Shown: one piece after another, positions 22,339 through 31,027 of the stretch
How positions within the stretch are numbered: the first letter of the stretch is position 1
How the letters are laid out: every line of letters begins with the position of its first letter
Origin: Thiohalocapsa sp.
Lineage (GTDB): Bacteria; Pseudomonadota; Gammaproteobacteria; Chromatiales; Chromatiaceae
Assembly: GCF_022340605.1 (NCBI RefSeq)
Contig: NZ_JAJDNQ010000074.1
Location: forward strand, 1-47,914
Length of the DNA: 47,914 nucleotides
Direction of reading: 5' to 3'
The notes under the pieces: generated by a model
Seen by the model: only the letters and a program-made list of their open reading frames with translations
What the model was told of the DNA's origin: nothing
The model's database searches: none
Made by a program: the position numbers and the translations under genes

Positions 22339-24200
22339 CGTATTGCACGCACGTTATTGTCGAACATGTATCCGAAGTATTCGGCACCGTCGCCCTGGAC
22401 AGCGGCCTTGATTTGCCGCCGCAGCTTGGCGCGGTCGATGATGCCGGCGAGTGTCGGATGCAGGTCCGCCTCCAACTCGCGCAACCGCTCGGCCGCCGCC
22501 GCCATTCTCGGCAGCCTGAGCTGATCGTGGCGCGCGTCCTGACCCATGTCCTTGGTCGGCTTCCACGCGACCATTGGTGGTACGACGCCATCGATTGCAC
22601 GTCGGTGCAAATAGCGTCCGATACCCTCGGGGCCAAACTTCTCCAGGCTGGGGGTGGACAGGTACTGCTGCACCAGTCTGGCGTCACAGAGCGGCCAGCG
22701 ATATTCAACGCCGAAGCTGCGCGCTAGTAGGGAGCAGGCCTCGAATCGGCACGCCATGTAGGACATACGCAGCAGCCCATCCAGAATGAAGGCGTTGATG
22801 CGCCGGTAGGGGGCGTCGTACCGCGCGAACTCGATATAGGCGCGATGCAGGTCGAGGTGCGCAATCACCTCAGGACGCAGCAATTGGTATGGCCATCGCG
22901 CCTCCCAGGCGTCCAGAACGAAGCGATTGTAGGCGGGGGAGCGCCGACCGATAGTGCTTGCCTTGACCAGGCGCAGCGCCCGGCGTAGCGGGTTGCCGGG
23001 CAGGATGTCCCAGAGGCTCGCGTAGTCGCGGCTGTCGAGTAGCTCGTAGCGGAGCAGGTTGCCCGGATTCGTGACGACCTCGTCGCCGCCGAACCCTGAG
23101 AACAGCGTCCGAATTCCGCGCTTCGCACATTCGGCATAGAACAGCAGGTGATCCGTGGCGATGCCGCCCTCTTCTGGATAGCCGATGCTCCGGAGTGCGC
23201 GGTCGATGCGCTCACTCGTATGCTCGGAGGCGCCGTGGGCCGTGATGACGTAATTGTGCGTTACGCCTTTGGCCCGGCTCGTCTCCAGGATAAACCCGGG
23301 CTCCTGCTCGCAGGTCGCGAAGCCGAAGCTGTGCAGACGGTCTCCCGGCTCACCGAGAAAATGGGCCAGAAAGGCGGTTACCGTGGCGGAGTCGATGCCG
23401 CCACTGTTCTCTGCGCCCAGCGGGAAATCGCTCGGCATGCGGCAGCGAATCGCTTCTTCGAGTACCGACCGGTAGGCCGCGACCCAGCGCGGATCTCTGC
23501 GGCGCGCGGCGGGCGCATCGTCGCGCCACGCATGATACGCCCGCAGGCGCTGGTGGCCGGCGGCGTCCAGGATCAGACAGTGGCCCGGCAACAGCTTGAG
23601 AATTTCTCGATATGCGGTCTGCCGGTCGCTATAAGACAGCTGCAACAAGTACCGCGCCATCCAATCCGTGTCGGGCGTGAGGTCGAGGTCGCCGAGGAAA
23701 CGCAACGCGGCGACGCTGGTGGCGAACGTGAAGCCGCCCGCATGCTGCACGTAATAGAGCGGCTTGACCCCGAGTGGGTCCCGGGCGAGGAACACACTGC
23801 GCCGCAGCGGGTTCAGGACGGCCAACGCGAAGTCGCCAAGCAAGTGCTCGGGCAGTGCCTCGCCCCAGCGCCGCCAGGCTGCCAGCACGAGGTCTGCGTC
23901 GGTGGGCGGGTGGGGTGCCGCCGTCGCGTCCCGGCCGAGGCGGGCGATCAGGTCGTCCCGGTTGTCCAGTCTGCCCCAGAACGTGAGGACAACGCCGGTG
24001 GCCGGGCAGCGCCGCGGCAGCTCGGTGTCACGATTCGCAGCATGGTTGAACACGCGCTGCTCGTAGAGCCAGGCGCCCGTGCCGGCAAACAGGCCGTCCA
24101 GATCGGAGCGGCAGTCGGCGGCAAGCGCCGCGTTGAGGCGCTCCCGATCGGGCCCCGCGGGAGCGTTGTCGTGGCGCTGGAGGACGCGACCAATGAACAT
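22302..24200 (-). CDS. Asparagine-synthase-like macrolactam synthetase (lasso C-like)
   Basis: A 632-residue AsnB homologue. The N-terminal Ntn-type part keeps the fold blocks (GRLDNRDDL, FLARDPLGVKPLYY) but starts MFIGRV and lacks the catalytic Cys2 of glutamine amidotransferases, so it should not release ammonia from glutamine. The C-terminal synthetase domain has the pyrophosphate loop ENSGGIDSATV near residue 266 and LFSGFGGDEVV near residue 365. It should therefore adenylate a carboxylate and let an amine attack: lasso C proteins use this to join the core N-terminus to Asp or Glu. Genes for asparagine synthase in exopolysaccharide loci look similar, so the lasso role rests on the B1, B2 and exporter neighbours. 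It leads the minus-strand pair with the ATP-grasp gene. Confidence 0.82.
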   Translation of the reverse strand: MFIGRVLQRHDNAPAGPDRERLNAALAADCRSDLDGLFAGTGAWLYEQRVFNHAANRDTELPRRCPATGVVLTFWGRLDNRDDLIARLGRDATAAPHPPTDADLVLAAWRRWGEALPEHLLGDFALAVLNPLRRSVFLARDPLGVKPLYYVQHAGGFTFATSVAALRFLGDLDLTPDTDWMARYLLQLSYSDRQTAYREILKLLPGHCLILDAAGHQRLRAYHAWRDDAPAARRRDPRWVAAYRSVLEEAIRCRMPSDFPLGAENSGGIDSATVTAFLAHFLGEPGDRLHSFGFATCEQEPGFILETSRAKGVTHNYVITAHGASEHTSERIDRALRSIGYPEEGGIATDHLLFYAECAKRGIRTLFSGFGGDEVVTNPGNLLRYELLDSRDYASLWDILPGNPLRRALRLVKASTIGRRSPAYNRFVLDAWEARWPYQLLRPEVIAHLDLHRAYIEFARYDAPYRRINAFILDGLLRMSYMACRFEACSLLARSFGVEYRWPLCDARLVQQYLSTPSLEKFGPEGIGRYLHRRAIDGVVPPMVAWKPTKDMGQDARHDQLRLPRMAAAAERLRELEADLHPTLAGIIDRAKLRRQIKAAVQGDGAEYFGYMFDNNVRAIRWLDAWLKGEAH

Positions 24201-24543
24201 CGGCAGGGGAGCAGAAACGGGCTAGGGGCGGCCGCATGCGGCGTCGGACGGCGAAGCTATCCACGCCCGCGCCGCTTGTTTGGCGCGATATGCGGCGCAT
24301 GCGGGATGCAAAACACAACGTCAATTCTCCAACTCCATTAGCCGCGCGCGCATCGCCGCGCATCCGGTCAATCGTGCCGACGAACTGCTGCCTAATGAGG
24401 CACCGCCCATTCGCCCTACCTCGTCACGCAACGGCAGCGCGTGTGCATCCGCACTTGCGAGCGGTGCCTCGTGCGGCTTAAATCCCCAGTGTGCCGTCCG
24501 ACGCGCACGGCGTCCGTCGCCAACCCCGTGGAGTTTCCTGGCC
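24201..24543. other. Divergent intergenic region upstream of asparagine-synthase-like gene and fmdB-like gene
   Basis: This holds the promoters of both divergent genes. Open frames on the minus strand (24321-24545 and 24028-24363) were read for a lasso precursor; neither has YxxP with Thr-2 and a ring acid at position 7-9. Nothing else is seen. Confidence 0.45.
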
Positions 24544-25065
24544 ATGCCGGTGTACGAGTTCTATTGCCCCGATTGTCACGCCATCTACAACTTTTTCTCC
24601 CGTCGACCGGATACCGAGACGCGCCCCGGCTGCCCGAGCTGCGGGCGGCCGGACCTGGAGCGCCAGGTATCCATGTTCGCCATCTCGAGAGGGCGGGGTG
24701 AGCGCGAGGACGACGCCGACGCGGCGCTGCCGGAGGGTGTCGACGAGGCCGCCATGATGAAGGCCATGGCCGCCATGGCGGACGAGTTGGAGCACGTGGA
24801 CGACGACGACCCGAAGCAGGCCGCACGGGTGATGCGGCGGCTGTTCGACAGCGCCGGCCTCAAGTTGGGCGACGCCATGGCGGACATGATGGCGCGCATG
24901 GAGGCTGGCGAGGACCCGGACCAGCTCGAGGCCGAGTATGCGGACGTGCTGGATGCGGAGGACCCGCTGGCCGGACTTGGCGGGGGCGGGGGCGGCGGTC
25001 TCCGCGGCCTGCGGCGGAAGCTGCTGCCGCCGCGCCGCGACGACAAGTGGTACCCGTTGACCTGA
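24544..25065 (+). CDS. FmdB-family zinc ribbon protein
   Basis: A 173-residue protein. The first 45 residues are the FmdB putative regulatory zinc ribbon: MPVYEFYCPDC, then CPSCG, with four Cys (CxxC...CxxC) as zinc ligands. The rest is a long acidic, Met- and Ala-rich low-complexity part with DDDD runs and a poly-Gly stretch, ending in a basic tail with RRDDKWYPLT. FmdB proteins are small, usually 60-110 residues, so this one has an unusually long tail. A frame extends upstream to 24280, but ATG 24544 matches the family start exactly. The function is unknown; regulation of formamide or C1 metabolism was the original proposal for the family name. No operon partner. Confidence 0.8.
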   Translation: MPVYEFYCPDCHAIYNFFSRRPDTETRPGCPSCGRPDLERQVSMFAISRGRGEREDDADAALPEGVDEAAMMKAMAAMADELEHVDDDDPKQAARVMRRLFDSAGLKLGDAMADMMARMEAGEDPDQLEAEYADVLDAEDPLAGLGGGGGGGLRGLRRKLLPPRRDDKWYPLT

Positions 25066-25107
25066 AGGCGCGTCGCGTCGGCGCTGCGGTGGATGGGCCA
25101 AGGGGGC

Positions 25108-25578
25108 TCAGCGGCAGTAGTGGTTCAGATAGGCCTCGTACTCACGACGGCGGCGTTTGAGCCGCTCGCCGCGGGCTGGCTTGTAACCCGCGCGGAGCTC
25201 GTTGTCGACGCGCTGGAGCTGCTGGCGCTTCTGCCAGCAGCGGTCCGCGTTGCGGTCGGCGTGGTCGGTGGCGGAGCGCGACCTGGGCTTGCGCTTGGTC
25301 TTCTCGGCCGCCCGCGGTGCAGGCGCGGGCGGCACCCAGCCGGTGGTGTTGTCCCGGATTTCGATTTCCCGCTCTCGGTCTTGCCCAGCGCAGGGGTGCT
25401 GGCGGAACTCGATGCCGCCGTCCGGGGCGGTGCAGCGGTACACGGTGGCTTGTGCCAGGACGGTCTGAGGCACGGTCGGAAGGGCGCTCAGAAGTGCAGT
25501 CAGGCCTGTCGCGATCAACAGTGCGCCGCGGCGCGGCGTGGTCGGATTTGCGAGCCCCATGTAGCGGGATGTATGCAT
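25108..25578 (-). CDS. DUF4124-type exported protein
   Basis: A 156-residue protein with an N-terminal signal (hydrophobic run around GALLIATGLTALLSALP, cut near Val-Leu-Ala) and then the DUF4124 pattern: VYRCTAPDGGIEFRQHPC, in which a short beta strand carries a conserved Tyr and Cys and is followed by PC. After it come a charged, Lys/Arg-rich linker and a C-terminal helix with two Cys (DRCWQK and NHYCR). Such proteins are periplasmic and of unknown role. The start may also be the ATG at 25560. It stands alone, convergent with the fmdB-like gene. Confidence 0.7.
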   Translation of the reverse strand: MHTSRYMGLANPTTPRRGALLIATGLTALLSALPTVPQTVLAQATVYRCTAPDGGIEFRQHPCAGQDREREIEIRDNTTGWVPPAPAPRAAEKTKRKPRSRSATDHADRNADRCWQKRQQLQRVDNELRAGYKPARGERLKRRRREYEAYLNHYCR

Positions 25579-25787
25579 CTTGCCTGGCCTCGTGACGCGG
25601 CGCGAGGATGCCCTCCAAACGTGCGTGTGCGCACGCAGAGTGTACTCGCAGAGGCGTGTCTGTAAACAGTGCGTAACATCGCCGGCAGCCCAAATTCGGC
25701 ATCATCGGGACGCGTGCCGCGGAGTCGTTCGTTGCCGCGTTCCGGTCAGGATGCGAGGTTCAGTTTTCAACTTGGAGTTCAAGCCAT

Positions 25788-27881
25788 ATGCAGAGCATCT
25801 ACATCGCCGGTGCCGGCTCCGGCAGCGGCAAGTCCGTCGTTGTGCTGGGGTTCATGGAGCTCTTGTCCGCCATCAACCGGCGGGTGGGCTTCTTTCGGCC
25901 TGTGGTCAGCCGCGATGTGCACGAGGACAACCTGACCACCCTGATCCGGCGGCGCTACGACCTGCCGTTCCCGGCGGATGCCCTCTACGGGGCCACCGCG
26001 GAGCAAGCCAGCGAGCTGGTGGCGGCGGGCCGCTATGACCAGTTGCTCAAGCGCATTCTGGACAAGTACATGCTGCTGGACGAGCAGTGCGACATCGTGC
26101 TTTGCGCGGGCACGGACTTCGATGGGCTGGTGCCGTCGCTGGAGTTCGACTTCAACGCGGATCTCGCCAACAACTTCGGCTGCACCACGGTCGTGGTGGT
26201 GAAGGGGTTCGGCCGCAGCCCGGACGAGGCCCTGCACGCGGTGCACATGGCGCACGAGTCCATGCTCGACCGTTGCGGCGACCTGCTCGCCACCATCGTC
26301 AACGGCGTGGACCCGGACTTCGTGGAGCTGATCAAGCGCCGTGCCCGCGCCGTGCTGCCCGCCAACGAGACCCTCTACGTGCTGCCCGAGACCGAGGCGC
26401 TGGCCAAGCCCACCATCGGCGAGATCAACAAGATGCTGGGCGGCGATTGCCTGTGCGGTGAGGATGACGCACTGAACCAGGTGGTCACCAACTATCGGGT
26501 GGCGGCCATGGAGATCCCGGACTTCCTCAACTACATCGAGGACGGCAGCCTGATCATCACCCCCGGCGACCGCAGCGACATCATCCTGGCGAGCCTGGCC
26601 GCCGACGTGTCGGCGGCCTATCCGCGCGTGGCGGGGCTGCTCCTCACCGGCGGCCTACAGCCGGCGGAGAACGTGCAGCGCCTGCTGATGGGCCTGCGCC
26701 GCAACAAGGTGGCCATCTTGAGCGTGCCGTGGGATACCTTCCAAACGGCGCTGGCGGTGAATCGCGTGGAGTCCACCATCCTGCCCGGAGACGAGCGCAA
26801 GATCGCCGCGGCGCTCGGGCTGTTCGAGCAAAATGTCGAGATCAAAGACCTGCAGCAGCGCATCGCCGTGCACCACAGCGAGCGCATGACGCCGCTGATG
26901 TTCGAGTATCAGCTGGTGCACCGCGCCAAGGCGGAGCGCAAGCATATCGTGCTGCCCGAGGGCAGCGACGAGCGCATCCTGCGCGCCGCGGAGATTCTGA
27001 CGCTGCGTGGCGTCGCGGACTTGACCCTGCTGGGCGATCCGGACAAAATCCGCCGCCGCATCGGCGAGCTCGGCCTGCAGCTTGCCGACATCCCCATCAT
27101 CGACCCGGTCACCTCGCCGAAGCGCGACGAGTACGCGGCCATTTACTACGAGCTGCGCAAGCACAAGGGCATCTCCGAGCAGATGGCACACGACGCGCTG
27201 GAGGACGTGAGCTACTTCGGCACCCTGATGGTTCACACCGGCGATGCGGACGGCATGGTCTCCGGCGCCGCCCACACCACCCAGCACACCATCCGCCCGT
27301 CCTTCGAGACCATCAAGACCAAGCCCGGCACCAGGCTGGTCTCGAGCGTTTTCTTCATGTGTCTGGCGGACCGGGTGCTGGTGTACGGCGACTGCGCGGT
27401 GAACCCCAATCCGGACGCCGAGCAGCTCGCCGACATCGCCATTACGTCCGCCGGCACCGCGGCAGCCTTCGGCATCGAGCCGCGGGTGGCGATGCTGTCC
27501 TATTCCACCGGCGAGTCCGGCAAGGGCGAAGACGTGGAGCGGGTGCGCGAGGCGGTGCGCATCGCCCGCGCCCGGCGCCCGGACCTGAAGCTGGAGGGGC
27601 CGATCCAGTACGATGCGGCGGTGGACGCCAGCGTCGCCCGCTCCAAGCTGCCGGACAGCGAGGTGGCCGGCCACGCCACTGTATTCATCTTTCCGGACCT
27701 CAACACCGGCAACAACACCTACAAGGCGGTGCAACGCAGCGCTGGTGCCGTGGCCATCGGTCCCGTGCTGCAAGGCCTGAACAAGCCCGTCAACGACCTG
27801 AGCCGCGGCTGCACCGTCACCGACATCGTCAACACCGTCACCATCACCGCCATCCAGGCACAGACGGCGGCCCAGGAATGA
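25788..27881 (+). CDS. pta: Phosphate acetyltransferase
   Basis: A 697-residue, full-length long-form Pta that converts acetyl-CoA and phosphate to acetyl phosphate and CoA. The N-terminal domain is BioD-like with GAGSGSGKSVV near residue 8. A DRTGG regulatory domain follows in the middle (residues about 200-320). The C-terminal catalytic domain is typical, with AERKHIVLPEGSDERILRAA at about residue 382 and LSYSTGESGKGEDVERVREA near residue 567. The spacing to ackA is only 38 bases, with a good ribosome site, so the two form the classical operon for acetate excretion or activation and substrate-level ATP. The upstream 210 bp gap is enough for the promoter; no clear box was seen. Confidence 0.95.
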   Translation: MQSIYIAGAGSGSGKSVVVLGFMELLSAINRRVGFFRPVVSRDVHEDNLTTLIRRRYDLPFPADALYGATAEQASELVAAGRYDQLLKRILDKYMLLDEQCDIVLCAGTDFDGLVPSLEFDFNADLANNFGCTTVVVVKGFGRSPDEALHAVHMAHESMLDRCGDLLATIVNGVDPDFVELIKRRARAVLPANETLYVLPETEALAKPTIGEINKMLGGDCLCGEDDALNQVVTNYRVAAMEIPDFLNYIEDGSLIITPGDRSDIILASLAADVSAAYPRVAGLLLTGGLQPAENVQRLLMGLRRNKVAILSVPWDTFQTALAVNRVESTILPGDERKIAAALGLFEQNVEIKDLQQRIAVHHSERMTPLMFEYQLVHRAKAERKHIVLPEGSDERILRAAEILTLRGVADLTLLGDPDKIRRRIGELGLQLADIPIIDPVTSPKRDEYAAIYYELRKHKGISEQMAHDALEDVSYFGTLMVHTGDADGMVSGAAHTTQHTIRPSFETIKTKPGTRLVSSVFFMCLADRVLVYGDCAVNPNPDAEQLADIAITSAGTAAAFGIEPRVAMLSYSTGESGKGEDVERVREAVRIARARRPDLKLEGPIQYDAAVDASVARSKLPDSEVAGHATVFIFPDLNTGNNTYKAVQRSAGAVAIGPVLQGLNKPVNDLSRGCTVTDIVNTVTITAIQAQTAAQE

Positions 27882-27919
27882 GGCCGCGGCGGGTTTCCCG
27901 AATTCGCGCGAGGTAGAGC

Positions 27920-29143
27920 ATGAAGATACTGGTGCTGAACTCCGGCAGCTCGTCCATCAAGTTCCGGCTGTTCCTGGCCCCCGCGGGGGATGAGAGCGGC
28001 AGCGGTGACTGGCAGGTCGCCGCCAGCGGCGCGGTCACGCGCATCGGCGAGGACGCGGCCCAAGTGAAGCTCAGCTGGACCGACGCCGGCGGTGAGTCTC
28101 GAAGCCGCAAGGACGAAGCGCACATCGACTCCCATCACGCCGGGATGGAGCGCATCGTCGATCTGTTGCGCGAGACCGGCGGCCTCGGCGGACACGAGGA
28201 GCTCGCGGCCGTCGGCCACCGGGTCGTGCACGGCGGCGAAGCCTTCCATGCCCCGACGGTGGTGGACGACGATGTCATCGCCGCCATCCGGCGGGTGATC
28301 CCGCTGGCGCCCCTGCACAACCCGGCGAACCTGGACGGCATTCTGGTGGCGCGCGAGCTGTTTCCGAGCGTGCCGCAGGTGGCGGTGTTCGACACGGCCT
28401 TCCACCAGACCATGCCGCGCCCCGCGTACCGCTATGCCATCCCCGGCTACCTTTACCGCGAGCACCACGTGCGCCGCTACGGCTTCCATGGCACCTCGCA
28501 CCACTATGTGGCCAAGGAAGCGGCGCGGATGCTGGGCAAGCCGCTGTCCCAATGCAACCTGATCACGCTGCACCTCGGCAACGGCGCCAGCGCCACCGCT
28601 ATCCGCGGCGGTGCCAGCGTGGACACGTCCATGGGCATGACGCCGCTGGAGGGCCTCGTCATGGGCTCGCGCTGCGGCGACATCGATCCCGCGGTGCACT
28701 TCTACCTGTGCCGGCACCTCGGCTTCGACAACGACACGCTGGACGATCTGCTGAATCGTCAGAGCGGCCTGCTGGGACTGTGCGGCGTGAATGATATGCG
28801 TGAGGTGCATCGCCTGGCGGAGGGGGGCGACGAGGACGCGGAGCTCGCCCTGGGCGTCACTTGCCACCGGCTCAAAAAGTATATCGGTGCCTACCTGGCG
28901 CTCCTTGGCCGGGTCGATGCGCTGGTATTCACCGGCGGTATCGGCGAGAACGACGCGGAGATGCGTGGCTGCGCCTGCGCCGAGCTGGAAGCGCTCGGCA
29001 TCGCGCTGGATGCGGCGGCGAACCGCGCCGTCGCGACACATGCCCGCGCCGTCTCGGCGGCGGACAGCCGCGTAAAGGTTCTCGTTGTGCCCACGGACGA
29101 GGAACTGGAAATCGCCCGCCAGGCGCTGGAGGCGCTCAGTTGA
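27920..29143 (+). CDS. ackA: Acetate kinase
   Basis: A 407-residue cytoplasmic kinase that makes acetate and ATP from acetyl phosphate and ADP (reversible). The ASKHA motifs are present: LNSGSSSIKFRLF at the start, AVGHRVVHGGE near residue 93, the catalytic region VFDTAFHQTMP near residue 155, the FHGTSHHYVA block near 189, LGNGASATAIRGG, and VFTGGIGEND near the end. AGGTAGAGC just before the ATG is its ribosome site. The length is the family norm. It completes the Pta-AckA operon. Confidence 0.96.
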   Translation: MKILVLNSGSSSIKFRLFLAPAGDESGSGDWQVAASGAVTRIGEDAAQVKLSWTDAGGESRSRKDEAHIDSHHAGMERIVDLLRETGGLGGHEELAAVGHRVVHGGEAFHAPTVVDDDVIAAIRRVIPLAPLHNPANLDGILVARELFPSVPQVAVFDTAFHQTMPRPAYRYAIPGYLYREHHVRRYGFHGTSHHYVAKEAARMLGKPLSQCNLITLHLGNGASATAIRGGASVDTSMGMTPLEGLVMGSRCGDIDPAVHFYLCRHLGFDNDTLDDLLNRQSGLLGLCGVNDMREVHRLAEGGDEDAELALGVTCHRLKKYIGAYLALLGRVDALVFTGGIGENDAEMRGCACAELEALGIALDAAANRAVATHARAVSAADSRVKVLVVPTDEELEIARQALEALS

Positions 29144-29219
29144 GTGCGCCGCACTGCGTCGTCCCGGCACCCCCGGGTGACCCGGGTCCTTGGCCGAGCG
29201 AGACCGTGAAAGTACTCGG

Positions 29220-29256
29220 CGTAGGTCGGGTTAGCGATAGCGTAACCCGACCTACG
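29220..29256. repeat. Palindromic repeat element (GTCGGGTTA type)
   Basis: GTAGGTCGGGTTA and TAACCCGACCTAC form a perfect 13-base inverted repeat around a short loop. Sequences of this type occur as dispersed intergenic palindromes in many proteobacteria. Placed 77 bases after ackA, it could also stop transcription. Confidence 0.65.
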
Positions 29257-29280
29257 ATCTCCACCAGGCGCGTCGACAGT

Positions 29281-29403
29281 GTGGGAGCGCCACTGTCTTT
29301 TGTGGCGCGATGACGGCTGTGTGGCTGCCTGCCGCTCGGCAGTTACTCGGGGCGTGGTGTGCTGGCTTGCCGTCGGCCGCGGCACCAAGCGCGCTGCTCC
29401 CAC
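29281..29403. repeat. Paired REP-like elements in inverted orientation
   Basis: One copy starts GTGGGAGCGCCAC and another ends GCGCTGCTCCCAC on the opposite strand, 123 bases end to end. This is the REP (GTGGGAGCG...) layout of a BIME. Each arm contains its own small hairpin. Confidence 0.6.
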
Positions 29404-29609
29404 AAGAGTTGCTACTGCAGACCGTATTTCCGCGCGGAACATGAGTGCTTGCCCAGCCTCCTAATCCTTGGGGAAGCAGCAATCTCGATTGCTTGGGGCC
29501 CACGAAGGGGATTGCCTGAGCTGCTGGTAGGTGATTGGGGTATCCTTGAAGTCGGGAGCCCGAAACACTCACGCCGCGGCCATTGGGCCGACCTCTTGCG
29601 GAGAAAGCC

Positions 29610-29969
29610 ATGAACATCGCGCGTATTGCACTCACCGCAGCGACTCTCACCGCATTTGTCGGCTGCGCCGACCAACCGGCCAAAGAAGATCAGCTTTTGG
29701 AGATCGGCTACGATCACCTTCTGCGGCAGCAGTGGGCGCAAGCGGAAGCGGATTTTCAGCAAGTCTTGCAGCGCGATGCCAACAATCCCTACGCCTTGCT
29801 GAACCTTGGAGTGGTCTACCAGCAGACCGAGCGGGAAGATGAGGCGCGCGACATGTACCAGCGCGCCGTGGAATCAGGTACAGGCGCGGTCGCAGTTGAA
29901 TCGAACGTGGCGGGCGAACAAGGGCGAAGCGTTACGCAGCTTGCGGAGCGCAATCTAAGCCAGCTTTGA
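29610..29969 (+). CDS. TPR-type small lipoprotein
   Basis: A 119-residue protein. A signal peptide with lipobox FVGC (Cys near residue 18) makes it a likely lipoprotein. The mature part contains two tetratricopeptide-like helical pairs, for example LLEIGYDHLLRQQWAQAEADF and NNPYALLNLGVVYQQTEREDEA, and a Ser/Gln-rich end. The ATG at 29610 has GGAG upstream; the longer reading from 29583 is unlikely because the signal would be internal. TPR lipoproteins usually bind partner proteins in the periplasm; the partner is unknown. A GC-rich hairpin follows the stop. Confidence 0.75.
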   Translation: MNIARIALTAATLTAFVGCADQPAKEDQLLEIGYDHLLRQQWAQAEADFQQVLQRDANNPYALLNLGVVYQQTEREDEARDMYQRAVESGTGAVAVESNVAGEQGRSVTQLAERNLSQL

Positions 29970-29987
29970 GTCTAGTTGCCTTCCCGC

Positions 29988-30016
29988 CGCCGCCGTCATT
30001 AACCGAAGCGGCGGCG
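29988..30016 (+). terminator. GC-rich hairpin after TPR lipoprotein gene
   Basis: CGCCGCCG and CGGCGGCG pair across a 13-base loop. There is no T-run, so it is a weak terminator candidate. Confidence 0.35.
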
Positions 30017-30176
30017 TGAAAGGTCACCGCGGTGCCCGCGCGGTAGCTCGGCGGAGGGTCGCATTACTCCGATACAAGACGACTTTCGGTCGTTAGCTGG
30101 ACTTGCTCATTGGCTGGCACTGCCCGCGGGAACGTCCCATTCAGCCCCTGTCTGAATCAAGCGTCGAGCTGGAATG

Positions 30177-30740
30177 CTATTGCGGACTGATAGGAAGTGC
30201 GGTGCCACCGCTAGTGGTAGTTGTGCCACCGCCGCCACCACCGCCGCCGCCGCTACCACCACTTTCGGAGGCCGCCCAGACGACGCCGGCGGCGCCAAGA
30301 CCCCCGAGTATCCACAGCCCGGTCTTGCCGCTGGCGCCAGGAAAGAGCCCCGCCGCAGCGCGCCTACGGCCGGGCGCTCCGGCAGCGGGCGGCGCCGGAT
30401 CAGCCTGACCCAGAGCCGCACGCTCCAGTACGGTGCCGGCGTTGCAGGAACCGCCTTCGCCGATCGTCAGGACGGCGTTCTCGGGCAGTTGCTCCTCACA
30501 ACCGTCAGCGAACTGGAGGGTGGTCTCGCTGTCTTCCAGGACGAACACGCGAGTCAGCGGCTCCAAGTCCATGCCCACCTTGGCAGGCACGATATCGTCG
30601 CCGCTTGACACCAGCGCAGAACCGTCGACCGCTGTCACCACTGCGCTCGGGGCCGCAGCCTGCCCGGGGTCGGCCGAGCAGATCTGCATCGCGCTTGCGG
30701 TGCCGAGGCCGGCGACGATTGCGACTGCTTGCTTGAGCAT
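30177..30740 (-). CDS. Exported FecR-like domain protein with Gly-rich tail
   Basis: A 187-residue protein with a signal peptide at the N-terminus. Residues about 33-97 (AVVTAVDGSALV, then LTRVFVLEDSETTLQF and ENAVLTIGEGG) resemble the small beta domain of FecR-like proteins. A linker, one hydrophobic helix (TGLWILGGLGAAGVVWAA) and a low-complexity Gly/Thr tail follow, of a kind that in other proteins acts as a surface or membrane anchor. GAGGGAAG upstream of the ATG supports the start. The function is unknown; an envelope location is likely. Confidence 0.65.
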   Translation of the reverse strand: MLKQAVAIVAGLGTASAMQICSADPGQAAAPSAVVTAVDGSALVSSGDDIVPAKVGMDLEPLTRVFVLEDSETTLQFADGCEEQLPENAVLTIGEGGSCNAGTVLERAALGQADPAPPAAGAPGRRRAAAGLFPGASGKTGLWILGGLGAAGVVWAASESGGSGGGGGGGGGTTTTSGGTALPISPQ

Positions 30741-31027
30741 GGGATCTTCCCTCGTTTAAACCTAGAGTTTTTTCTTAACGGAAATTTCAGCAGCAAACCG
30801 CATGGGTGTCAAAGCGGCACGCGGCATTATCGAGACCGTGGGTCACAAAAATCGCGCCGCTCGTACGAGGACGCGCGTGATGTCGGTCAGGAGGTTGCGG
30901 CGAGCCGCGACGTTACAAGATTTTGCGCACGGTGATCTGCAACAATCGATTGCCGTCGACGCTCCACCAGGCGAGCCGGCTCCCGGCGACGGCGGGGCCG
31001 GCAGACGCCGAGTTCGGCCGGCCCGGC

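Noticed and set aside
24321-24545. Minus-strand 74-residue frame upstream of the cyclase gene as a lasso precursor
   Set aside because: It overlaps the fmdB-like start, lacks YxxP, and no Thr-2 site is followed by Asp/Glu at position 7-9; it is Ala/Arg-rich as in shadow frames.
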